DNA of 64,000 nt from Streptomyces sp. NBC_00344 (GTDB taxonomy: Bacteria; Actinomycetota; Actinomycetes; Streptomycetales; Streptomycetaceae): assembly GCF_036088315.1 (NCBI RefSeq), contig NZ_CP107996.1, positions 1,364,001 to 1,428,000 on the forward strand, written 5' to 3'. Position numbers and translations under genes: made by a program. This document shows positions 56,889 through 64,000 of the stretch, in pieces. The first letter of the stretch is position 1. Each line of letters opens with the position of its first letter. The notes under the pieces were generated by a model. It ran no database searches, was not told where the DNA came from, and was given only the letters and a program-made list of their open reading frames with translations.

Positions 56889-57369
56889 GAGCGGCGGCTC
56901 CTGTCAGGCCACGGCGCTCGGCCGCCCTGACCGAACGGGGGCCTGGCCCGGAGGCGGCTGCATCACCACACCTGGATGCGGGGAAAGTCAACCGTCCGGA
57001 GCCGGGACTGGCCGCCCTGGGGTCGTTGGAGAAGCCGCTGCGCGGACTCCTTCCAGGACCGTCTCGCCGCCGACTGACAGGCCGTGTGTCCGGGCCTGAC
57101 CCTGGGCGCTTCGGCCCCACCCGGATGTTCACCCCGGACGACGTCGTCCACTGATTCGTCGGCAACCCGGCCAAGCGGCCCAGGACGTTCATGCTGCCTG
57201 GTCTCTTCTATCCGCGGTGCGACATGGTCGAGAACTATCAGGAAGAACTGTTCTCCCTGTAAACACGCCGCGCAGCGTCTCATCCACCCGATCGTCTTCT
57301 CCTGAAGCCCGGAATTGCTGCGGAAGCGACGGGCATCGTCTCCGGGGCAGCACGGGTGGGAGTGCGTGG
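56889..57369. other. Decayed non-coding stretch
   Basis: 481 bases without a proper gene. One plus-strand frame reads FVGNPAKRPRTFMLPGLFYPRC then MVENYQEELFSL before a TAA at 57261, interrupted upstream by a stop. It may be a protein remnant, but no family was recognised. Confidence 0.3.
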
Positions 57370-57881
57370 TCAGCGGGGCTGGGTGCCGTCGGGGTTGATC
57401 CGCGGGGCCGGGAACAGCCACCGGCTGCCGTCGGGCCAGTGTTCCAGCACCCGCCGCTGCTGGGCGGTGATCTCGCCCTCGACCTCCTCGTCGATCGTGA
57501 CCAGGGCCTCGCGTTTCATCTTCCGGTTGACGTAGCGCAGGTAGGTGGCGCCGTCCCCGCCCCGGACGATGCAGTCGAAGGCGGCATTGCAGGTGTCGCC
57601 GACCCGCGGTCCGCACCGCATCAGGACCAGCGTCACCAGGCGCCCCTCGGGGTTGTGCCAGCGGCTGGCCGAAGAAGACAAACCAGTCCTTCAGATCGTG
57701 GGCGTACGCCTTGACCGTGTCCAGCGACCGCTCGATGCCGGTCAGGTAGGCCAAGTAGCGCTCGATCGGCTCGACCGTGCCGCCTCCATCGCCAAGGACT
57801 GTCCACGACTCAAGCGACGAGGCGGGCATCAACACCCTCTGCACCAGCATCGGACCTCCGGGGAAACCGCGTGATGGACGG
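57370..57881 (-). pseudogene. Tn554-type recombinase remnant (TnpA start joined to TnpB core)
   Basis: The minus-strand frame from about 57850 reads VEPIERYLAYLTGIERSLDTVKAYAHDLKDWFVFF, the SAM-like N-terminal domain of a tyrosine recombinase. It then jumps frame near 57665 into HNPEGRLVTLVLMRCGPRVGDTCNAAFDCIVRGG ... YLRYVNRKMKREALVTIDEE ... QQRRVLEHWPDGSRWLFP, the middle of a larger recombinase. It ends at 57370 without the catalytic HxxR and Tyr. Looks like a deletion chimera. Confidence 0.6.
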
Positions 57882-57883
57882 TG

Positions 57884-58329
57884 GTAGACCGTCACCACAC
57901 AGATCTCCGCCCACCACAGGCTCGTGCTGAACGTCGTGGACGCGCTTCCAGCGGCTCAAGAGAAGTTGGATGAACCGGCGGTCGACTCCGTCCTCGGTCA
58001 GATGCGTGACGTAAGAAGGTCGGATTGAGTGGGGAGTTAGATCTTTTGGGAGCTTTAGGGCATCGCCGTATGCCTCGAACCGGTCGTTGATCGAGCCGGG
58101 CTGGACGGCCCCCGCGTTCGGTGATCCACACAGCCGGGTGGTCGGGGAATCCGAAGCGCGGCCGGACGTTCTCGACATGATCGGCGACCGCCTCGACGGC
58201 CCAGTCCATCACCGACAGCACGTTCCGCCGCCGCGGCGGCTGCCCCTTCTTCACCTTGCCGTAACGGACGTTGAGCGTGCCGTACCGGCCGAACTGCCGG
58301 GCCAGCGGGTTGCGTCCGAAGTCGACCAC
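57884..58329 (-). pseudogene. Tyrosine recombinase C-terminal remnant
   Basis: Two minus-strand frames, broken near 58085, give GRNPLARQFGRYGTLNVRYGKVKKGQPPRRRNVLSVMDWAVEAV ... PAVWITERGG, then SINDRFEAYGDALKLPKDLTPHSIRPSYVTHLTEDGVDRRFIQ. The last segment keeps the HxxR box of integrases, but the terminal Tyr region is scrambled. It belongs with the adjacent Tn554-like remnant. Confidence 0.6.
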
Positions 58330-58630
58330 ATCAAGCTTCGACGTCTCGGTCCGGCGTCCTCCGAGGCCCGTTACCGGTCTGCGCGATTAGGTCCTTGCAA
58401 GAGCTGAATAATTCCAACCCCAATCTCCTTGTGGCCGCTGGTGGCTACGTGAAAATTTGCAGGAGCGCCTGCCATCAAGGGTGGTTTGTCGCTTGAACTC
58501 GTCACTACCACCCCTGGCGTGGCCGACGACCTCGCGCGCGATTGCTGCCTGGTTTGGGGGAAGGATCGCCGTCGGCCATCGACTGTTCGACCAATCCGTC
58601 GTCACCGACGGACTTAAGAGGAGAGCGCAG

Positions 58631-58845
58631 ATGGCCCCGCCCAAGCCGACAGACGTCATGATGCAGATGATGGGAGGATTCAGGTCTCCCAGGCCGTCTA
58701 CGTCGTGGCCAAGCTGAACATGCCGACGATGTTGGACGAGGCTGGCGGTCCGCTTCCGGTGAGCGCACTGGCCGAGAGATGCGGCGCGCACATCGAGCCG
58801 TTGCGCCGCCTGCTGCGGGCGCTCGCAGCACGACCGCCGTGCGGT
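58631..58845 (+). pseudogene. O-methyltransferase N-terminal remnant
   Basis: ATG at 58631 with a GAGGAGAG ribosome-binding site reads MAPPKPTDVMMQMMGGF, then needs a frameshift near 58680 to continue QVSQAVYVVAKLNMPTML, then GPLPVSALAERCGAHIEPLRRLLRALAA. This is the dimerisation domain of SAM-dependent O-methyltransferases. The catalytic domain is absent. Confidence 0.55.
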
Positions 58846-58894
58846 CGGGCACGGTACGGGCGCTGGTTTCCAGCAGGCCGGCAAGATTGAGCAT
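58828..58894 (-). pseudogene. Acyl-CoA ligase start remnant
   Basis: The minus strand from the ATG at 58894 reads MLNLAGLLETSARTVPDRTAVV, the typical first residues of a fatty-acyl-CoA synthetase. It is lost after about 22 residues where it runs head-on into the methyltransferase remnant. Confidence 0.5.
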
Positions 58895-58967
58895 CAGGTC
58901 TCCGTACAGGTACTTCGGCGTGCGCGTGCGTGCGGACGCGGCGGATACGCCGGCCGAGAGCCAGGCG

Positions 58968-60677
58968 TCAGCCCCGCAGCGCGGCGGCGAAGAGTGCGGG
59001 CAGTTTCGCCAGGCTCGGCGCCGCCGTGAAGCGGGTGAGGCGCTCCACCGTGGTCAGCGCCGTGCGGTGGGTAACGAAATACGGGGGGCGCGGGGACATC
59101 GACGGGTCGCCCGTGACCAGTCCACGCGGGGCCGGTGTGAACGGGGCGCGCAGCACGGTCTTCTCGACGTCTTCGAGCATGAACGCGTTGTGGACGAAGC
59201 CGATGCCGCTGCCGATGTCCTGGCGTGTGTGGCCGGGGAAGGCGCCCCACGGAGTGAAACCGAGCAAAAAGCCGACGCCCGACCAGCAGTTGACGCCCAG
59301 CGTGCCGTAGCGCAGATCGGCGACGGCGGCGCGCACGGCCTCACCGTGGGCCTTCTCGGTCCTCGGGTGGACGATCAGGGTTGCGCCGAGGGTGCCGGGC
59401 AGGGTGTCGTTGGCGAAGCCGACCGCTTGGCGCAGGAATTCGGCCGGGGTCGCGCCTGGCAGGCGTACGACGCCCAGGGCGCTGCCGAAGACCTCGCCGG
59501 TGATGAGGACGTCGTCGTGGTGGTCGGTGATGTCGGGGACGAGTAGTCGGCAGTCGTCGCCGTGCGTCTCCGCCTGCGGGTGTGCCTCGCGTACCGCGGC
59601 GAGGCGGCCTGCGGCGCCGGGGTAGTAGTCGGTGCGCGGGGGTAGATCGCGCAGTACCCGTCGGATCTCGCCGAGAAGCCGCTCGGTGCCGTCCCAGGCG
59701 CGAGGCAGGACCAGGATCTGGCTGGCGATGCAGTTATGGCCGGAGTTGTTCATCTTGCTGGTGACGATGTGTTCGGCCTGGAAGCGGAAGTCGGCGTCGC
59801 TCCAGGGGCCCGGCGCCACGATGCAGGGACTGACGCCGCCCAGTTCGCTGCTGAAGGGCTTGGCGATCAGCGGGAGGTCGTCACGGCGGCGTCGCTCGGC
59901 GTCCTCGTCGGTGCCCCAGACGATGGCGTCGTGGGTGCGGTCGCTGCCGGTGACGTGAATGGCGTCGACGCCTTCGTGGCGGGTGAGATAGGCGCCCTCC
60001 GCCGCGCCGCCGTCGACGAAGCGCACCCAGCCCCGCTCGACGAACTCGGCGAAGACGTACTCGAAGTGGGGGCGCAGATAGGCGTTGACCGGGTTCATCT
60101 TGGCGATGACGACCTGGCCCTCGGCGTAGAGCTTGTGCAGGATGTCGAGCGCGGTGATGGCGGCGACGTTGCCGGCCCCCAGCACCAGGGCCAGCGCCGG
60201 GTCTCCCTGCCCGCCCCGGTACTCGCCCGCGGCGCGCGCCCGCGCCTGCTCCGCCGTGACGCCTGGGCGCATCCACACCTGGGCCGTGAATCCGTTGAGC
60301 AGCAGGGTGTCCCAGCCGGTCGCGGGGAAGACGTCCACGTGGGTGCGGCCGTTCTCCTCGAGCACAGCCTTGGGGCCCAGCGGATCCCTGCCCGCAGCGA
60401 TCCGTCGAAGGACGTGAAGAAGCGCCGCGGTGTTCTGAGCCAGAGCCCACGGGCCACCCGTCCAGTCTTCCGCCGCCCAGGGGGAGTTTGGTTCGTACCC
60501 CTTCGCCCGAGAGCCCGCAGCGGCCATCGCGGCCGCACGTGCGATGACACGCGGCTGCAGCCGCTCCAGGAGGACGATGCGTTCGGCGAGCGGGGTGGTG
60601 GACCAGGACTCGGCGGTGCCGCGTACGTCGGCCACGGTGCGGTCGAGGAAAGAGATGTCGAGGGCGCTGGTGTTCAA
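58968..60677 (-). CDS. Aldehyde dehydrogenase-family protein
   Basis: A 569-residue ALDH-superfamily protein, longer than the usual 480-500. The Rossmann segment is GAGNVAAITALDILHKLYAEG, the general-base Glu is in SELGGVSP, and the catalytic Cys is in NNSGHNCIASQ (about residue 318). The N-terminal 100 residues are extra relative to canonical ALDHs. It should oxidise an aldehyde to an acid with NAD(P)+. It lies downstream of the TauD-like dioxygenase and MFS genes, and TauD reactions release aldehydes, so it likely clears the product. Starts with ATG at 60677. Confidence 0.87.
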   Translation of the reverse strand: MNTSALDISFLDRTVADVRGTAESWSTTPLAERIVLLERLQPRVIARAAAMAAAGSRAKGYEPNSPWAAEDWTGGPWALAQNTAALLHVLRRIAAGRDPLGPKAVLEENGRTHVDVFPATGWDTLLLNGFTAQVWMRPGVTAEQARARAAGEYRGGQGDPALALVLGAGNVAAITALDILHKLYAEGQVVIAKMNPVNAYLRPHFEYVFAEFVERGWVRFVDGGAAEGAYLTRHEGVDAIHVTGSDRTHDAIVWGTDEDAERRRRDDLPLIAKPFSSELGGVSPCIVAPGPWSDADFRFQAEHIVTSKMNNSGHNCIASQILVLPRAWDGTERLLGEIRRVLRDLPPRTDYYPGAAGRLAAVREAHPQAETHGDDCRLLVPDITDHHDDVLITGEVFGSALGVVRLPGATPAEFLRQAVGFANDTLPGTLGATLIVHPRTEKAHGEAVRAAVADLRYGTLGVNCWSGVGFLLGFTPWGAFPGHTRQDIGSGIGFVHNAFMLEDVEKTVLRAPFTPAPRGLVTGDPSMSPRPPYFVTHRTALTTVERLTRFTAAPSLAKLPALFAAALRG

Positions 60678-60759
60678 CGTCGTCCCTTACGGAAGGTGGG
60701 AGTGGGAAGGGCGGGGCCTGCCCCGTGCTTTGTGCCAAGGAGCAGGCCCGTACGTGTCG

Positions 60760-62160
60760 TCACACGGAGAGCAGGCGGGCGTCGCGATCGGGGTTGATCA
60801 GCGTGACGGCGGCGGTTCCGCCCACCAGGAGCAAGGCACCGGTGACCAGGACCGCGTACTGGTAGCCCCCCGCTCCATGGCTGTCCACGAGGCTGCCGAT
60901 CAGCGTCGGGGCGATCAGACCGGCGGTGGTCACCACGGCGTTCATGATGCCCAGGGCGCCGCCGCGACGATCGGCAGGAGCCAGCTCCATGATGGTGGTG
61001 GCGGCGATGCTGCCCATCGCCCCGGCGAGGGCGAACGCACCGACCAGCAGCACGACGGTCACGGCACCGGCCGGGGCCACGGGCAGGGCCAGACAGGAAA
61101 CACCGGAGATGAGCAGAAGGACACCGCCGACCCAACCGCGGGCCCACCGGCTCGCGATTCCGCGGCGAAGCATCCATCCGGTCAGGCCCGCCTGTCCGAG
61201 CACGAGGATTCCACTCAGGCCCCAGAACAGCATCAGCAGCTGTGTGGACACGGCCGATGAGTAGCCAAGACCATCACGGAGGTAGGAGGGGAGCCACACC
61301 AGGGCGAAGGCGATCACCCAGTAGGTGCTGAAGTAGGCGATCGTGACGCCGATCCAGGTACGGGTCGCAAGAATTCGGCGGTACGGCATCTTGGGCTGTG
61401 CCTGGCGCACGGCCCCAGTCCCCTTGCCCGTCCCTGGCCCGTTGCCGGAGGCCGCCTCGGCCGGGGAGTCCTTGTCCGACGTGGTCGCGTACGGCCCCTC
61501 TTCCCCGAAGCGTATCCACAGCAGCGTCCACACCACGCCGACCAGCGCCACCGCGGCGACGGCCGAGCGCCAGCCGTGATGGTTGATCAACCACGTCAGC
61601 ACGGGAGCGGCGACCAGGACCCCCAGCGTAATCCCCAGGACGATCAGCGCCCCTGGCAGGTTGCGCCGGTGGTTGGGGAACCAGGAAAGGGTCGTCTGCT
61701 GGGCGACCGGGAAGGCGGGCCCCTCTGCGGCGCCGAGGAGAACACGTGAGGTGATGAGCACCGCGAGCCCTCCTCCGACGGCCAGTGGTGCCTGGGAGAC
61801 GGACCACAGAACGGCCATGATCAGCAGCAGCCATTTCGGCCGTACGCGGTCGGCGAGGAGCCCGACGGTGGCACCGGATATCGAGAACAGCAGGAAGAAG
61901 GCGCTGCTGGCGAGGCCGAAGGCCGATGCGGACAGGCCGAGGTCCTGTCGGATCTCATCCGCGGCCAGACCGAGTACGGACTTGTCGGCGAAATTGATCA
62001 TCATGAGGACGACGAGCAGCGCGGTGACGGTCCACGCTCGGCGCCTCGTTCCGCTCGGCGCCTTCGGGGGGCCGGCGGGCACAGCGGGTGCGACATCGGT
62101 GTCGGTCACAAGGGCTCCGCGGAGACTGGGCAGGGTGGGGAGGAAGGGCCGGGAGGTCAT
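60760..62160 (-). CDS. MFS transporter (anion:cation symporter-like)
   Basis: A 466-residue 12-helix major facilitator protein. It has the MFS loop between helices 2 and 3 (GLLADRVRPKWLLL), a hydrophilic central loop (about 210-245), and MINFADKSVLGLAADEIRQDLGLS in helix 1, resembling the ACS organic-anion group. The ATG at 62160 directly follows the dioxygenase stop, so the two are coupled. An in-frame GTG 17 codons in is an alternative start. It probably imports the dioxygenase substrate. Confidence 0.88.
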   Translation of the reverse strand: MTSRPFLPTLPSLRGALVTDTDVAPAVPAGPPKAPSGTRRRAWTVTALLVVLMMINFADKSVLGLAADEIRQDLGLSASAFGLASSAFFLLFSISGATVGLLADRVRPKWLLLIMAVLWSVSQAPLAVGGGLAVLITSRVLLGAAEGPAFPVAQQTTLSWFPNHRRNLPGALIVLGITLGVLVAAPVLTWLINHHGWRSAVAAVALVGVVWTLLWIRFGEEGPYATTSDKDSPAEAASGNGPGTGKGTGAVRQAQPKMPYRRILATRTWIGVTIAYFSTYWVIAFALVWLPSYLRDGLGYSSAVSTQLLMLFWGLSGILVLGQAGLTGWMLRRGIASRWARGWVGGVLLLISGVSCLALPVAPAGAVTVVLLVGAFALAGAMGSIAATTIMELAPADRRGGALGIMNAVVTTAGLIAPTLIGSLVDSHGAGGYQYAVLVTGALLLVGGTAAVTLINPDRDARLLSV

Positions 62161-63084
62161 TCAGGAGAGCGGGACGCCGACGATCGCGATGCGCTCCATG
62201 ACACGGCGCTGCGGGAAGTAGTCGTTGATCGCGTAGTGCTGGGTGGCGATGTTGTCCCAGATCGCGACCGAGCCCGGCTGCCAGCGAAAGCGCACCTGGT
62301 ACTCGGGGATGCGCGCCTGGAGGACGAGCTCGTCGAGCAATTCACGGCTCTCCGGGTCCGACAGGCCGACGATCCGAGTGGTGAAGGGCTCGTTGACGTA
62401 GAGAAGCTTGCGGCCGGTACGTGGGTGGCGGACGACCACGGGGTGCTCGACGGCCGGCAGGTTCTCGCGATGCGCGGCGAGCTGGGCCTCGGTCATCAGC
62501 GAGCCCCAACTGGGCACCCAGTCGTGCACCGCGGTGAGGGCGTCGATGCGCTCCTTCATGGAGTCGGTGAGGTTGTCGTAGGCGGCCGCCATGTCCGCCC
62601 ACATGGTGTCGCCGCCGGCGGACGGAACCTCGACAGCCCGCAGCACGGAGCCGAGGGCCGGCGCGGCCATGAACGAGTGGTCGCTGTGCCAGATGTTCTC
62701 GGTGCCCATGGCCATGGCGTCCTTGGCCAGCCGGGAGACTCCGACCGTGTCTCCCTTGGGGAAGAACGGGTTTGCCTCCGGCTCGCCCCACAGCGCGGAG
62801 AACGCAAGCTGGGACTGCGGGTCGAAGCCGTGCTGGCCGCGGAAGAAGAGCACCTTCCACTCCAGAAGGGCCTGCCTGATCTCCTCCGCGACGTCCTCGC
62901 CGATCGGGAGCGAGAGGTCGACGCCCTCGATCTCGGCGCCGACGTGCGGGGTGAGCGGGCGGATGTCCACGAGCTGGTAGTCGGGCTGGGACGCGTCCGG
63001 CGCGATGCGGTCGAGCGTGCGCTTGCCGTAGTGCATCAGCGGCTTGTCGAGCGCGGGGGCGGGGGTGGTGACGGCGCTGTCCAT
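62161..63084 (-). CDS. TauD/TfdA-family 2-oxoglutarate dioxygenase
   Basis: A 307-residue Fe(II)/2-oxoglutarate dioxygenase. The metal facial triad is His133 and Asp135 in WHSDHSF, and His283 in TQHYAIND. The 2-oxoglutarate-binding Arg lies in RRVMERI (293-298). The family hydroxylates taurine, alkyl sulfates, phenoxyacetates or similar compounds, so that they split into an aldehyde plus sulfite/sulfate or phenol. It heads an operon with an MFS transporter and an aldehyde dehydrogenase, downstream of a TetR gene. Confidence 0.92.
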   Translation of the reverse strand: MDSAVTTPAPALDKPLMHYGKRTLDRIAPDASQPDYQLVDIRPLTPHVGAEIEGVDLSLPIGEDVAEEIRQALLEWKVLFFRGQHGFDPQSQLAFSALWGEPEANPFFPKGDTVGVSRLAKDAMAMGTENIWHSDHSFMAAPALGSVLRAVEVPSAGGDTMWADMAAAYDNLTDSMKERIDALTAVHDWVPSWGSLMTEAQLAAHRENLPAVEHPVVVRHPRTGRKLLYVNEPFTTRIVGLSDPESRELLDELVLQARIPEYQVRFRWQPGSVAIWDNIATQHYAINDYFPQRRVMERIAIVGVPLS

Positions 63085-63108
63085 GGGTCCTCCGAAACGG
63101 CTGGGAAA

Positions 63109-63130
63109 ATCGTTACCGGAAGTATCGTTA
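63109..63130. promoter_or_regulatory. Candidate TetR operator upstream of the TauD-like operon
   Basis: CGTTAC-CGGAA-GTATCG (63111-63127) is an imperfect palindrome matching at 5 of 6 positions. It is overlapped by two direct copies of ATCGTTA (63109-63115, 63124-63130). It sits 27 bases upstream of the dioxygenase start, an apt place for control by the TetR protein encoded just upstream. Confidence 0.45.
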
Positions 63131-63200
63131 TCAGGGTGCGGCGAGGCAAGGGCTTGGCACCACGAGAAATGGGGCGCGGGAAAGCCGTGGATGCCAGGCG

Positions 63201-63803
63201 TCAGCCGGTCGGGCCCACAGCTCGGGCCACGAGCTCGACCAGCGTCTCCACGAAGCGGGCGTCGGGCATCTCCTGCTCGCCGATCAGCCGGAAGATCAGA
63301 GGAGCGGCCACCAGAGTGGCTGCGGCCCGGACATCGGTGTCCGGGTCCACGTCACCGCGGGCCATCCCCCGCTCGAGGATGCGCCTCGTCTCACTCGTGA
63401 TCCGCTCGGTGTACTCCGCGTACTGGCCCCGTGCCGCGCCTGTCTCGGCCGCCGCTCCGATCAGGCCCGCGATCAGCCGGTCCGACCCAGGCAGCCGATA
63501 CGCCTCCAGGCGAGCGGTGAGGACGAAGCGGAGCTCGGCGCGGAAGTCGCCCAGATCAGGCACCGACAGGACGCCGAGACGGCTCTCGGCAGCGGCGATG
63601 ATCAGCTCCTGCTTGGTGGGCCACCGCCGATACATGGCCGGTTTGCTCACCCCGGCGCGCGACGCGACGGCGTCCATCGTGACCGCCCCGATCCCCTGCT
63701 CGGTGACCAGGTCCACGACCGCGGTCAGGACGGCTCCTGTGACCCGCTCCTCGCGCGGGCGCCCCGGCCCTCGTACGGCCCCGTCCCGCTGCATACCCGC
63801 CAT
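63201..63803 (-). CDS. TetR-family transcriptional regulator
   Basis: A 200-residue TetR/AcrR regulator: HTH VTMDAVASRAGVSKPAMYRRWPTKQELI (about 41-68) with the usual RRWP/TK boundary, then an all-helical C-terminal ligand domain of the TetR_C_16-like kind. It precedes and is codirectional with the dioxygenase operon, with a dyad in the 116-base gap. The ATG at 63803 could be replaced by one three codons later (MQRDG). Confidence 0.92.
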   Translation of the reverse strand: MAGMQRDGAVRGPGRPREERVTGAVLTAVVDLVTEQGIGAVTMDAVASRAGVSKPAMYRRWPTKQELIIAAAESRLGVLSVPDLGDFRAELRFVLTARLEAYRLPGSDRLIAGLIGAAAETGAARGQYAEYTERITSETRRILERGMARGDVDPDTDVRAAATLVAAPLIFRLIGEQEMPDARFVETLVELVARAVGPTG

Positions 63804-64000
63804 GCCCAGAGCCTACGGTCTCCGCAGGACCGGCCGGAACGAGGCGAACTCGTCGTCCGGAGCCCCCTACGAGGGATACTGCCCGCCGATGCCTTGGTGG
63901 TCGACCTGGTGCGAGATCGCACGGCGGGCCGACCGGCGGTGCATTCCTCGTCCAGGCAGGGAAAGAGACGGCGATTGCGAAATCGACGCGGCGGGGCAGG
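63804..64000. other. Right window edge, no gene recognised
   Basis: 197 bases with no supported gene. A plus-strand frame reads PADALVVDLVRDRTAGRPAVH, which has a faint transposase-like look but is too short to call. Confidence 0.3.

Noticed and set aside
63880..64000. Possible transposase start at the right edge
   Set aside because: Fewer than 40 residues with no diagnostic motif. Cannot be supported without sequence beyond the window.
1..64000. CRISPR arrays, rRNA or tRNA genes
   Set aside because: No regularly spaced direct repeats and no cloverleaf with a convincing T-loop were seen by eye. A tRNAscan run would be needed for certainty.

Overview
The window is high-GC (about 70%), densely coded DNA with many GTG starts and strong third-position GC bias. 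It carries actinomycete hallmarks: a SepF-family protein, a c-di-AMP (ydaO-type) riboswitch ahead of a LysM/lysozyme-like gene, a short sulfur-operon leader peptide, a nitrate reductase/CysJ fusion, GlnR-like and LacI-like sites, and SBP-permease-permease sugar transporters lacking their own ATPase. Together these point to a Streptomyces chromosome, or a very close relative. No rRNA, tRNA, CRISPR array or intact insertion sequence was recognised.

Layout. 1-2258 (-): RNA-repair pair Pnkp (cut by the window edge) and Hen1, with overlapping start and stop. 2617-4456 (-): LLM oxidoreductase and homocysteine methyltransferase. 4613-8111 (-): DUF6099-like protein, MazG-like pyrophosphohydrolase overlapping a RecF/SMC-type ATPase, a SepF paralogue, and a leaderless solute-binding protein. 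8378-10029: small membrane protein, cupin and DUF1206 membrane protein. 10253-16362: ROK repressor diverging from a sugar ABC importer and a GH1 beta-glucosidase. 16624-18183: quinone-oxidoreductase-like MDR and a deleted serine-hydrolase pseudogene. 18184-24629: secreted GH27 alpha-galactosidase with ricin lectin, LacI regulator, and secreted GH92 alpha-mannosidase. 24847-27246: a divergent RNase J and a MarR regulator. 27370-29503: LysM/transglycosylase gene under a c-di-AMP riboswitch, then about 1.2 kb with almost no coding signal. 29504-35683: DUF4142 protein, PucR regulator, and divergent xanthine dehydrogenase genes. 35774-43243: EF-G paralogue, YceI protein, and a 1367-residue nitrate reductase fused to a flavodoxin/NADPH reductase. 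43640-47925: GntP permease divergent from a CitA/CitB-type two-component system. 48006-48621: decayed VapBC-like toxin-antitoxin pair.

48723-55443 is the most coherent system. A LysR regulator diverges from a transcript that starts with a 30-residue Cys-containing leader peptide. The transcript continues with SfnG-type dimethylsulfone monooxygenase, two acyl-CoA-dehydrogenase-like flavin monooxygenases, an FMN reductase and an SsuD/MsuD-type sulfonate monooxygenase. This is enough for stepwise oxidation of dimethylsulfone to sulfite. A frameshifted TetR gene follows.

55950-58967 is a graveyard: one intact DUF4232 lipoprotein gene, then remnants of Tn554-like recombinases, an O-methyltransferase and an acyl-CoA ligase. 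58968-63803 (-) holds TetR, a TauD-type dioxygenase, an MFS transporter and an aldehyde dehydrogenase, which look like an uptake-and-cleavage operon, plausibly for another organosulfur or alkyl-ester compound. All calls come from reading the sequence. No database search was run.
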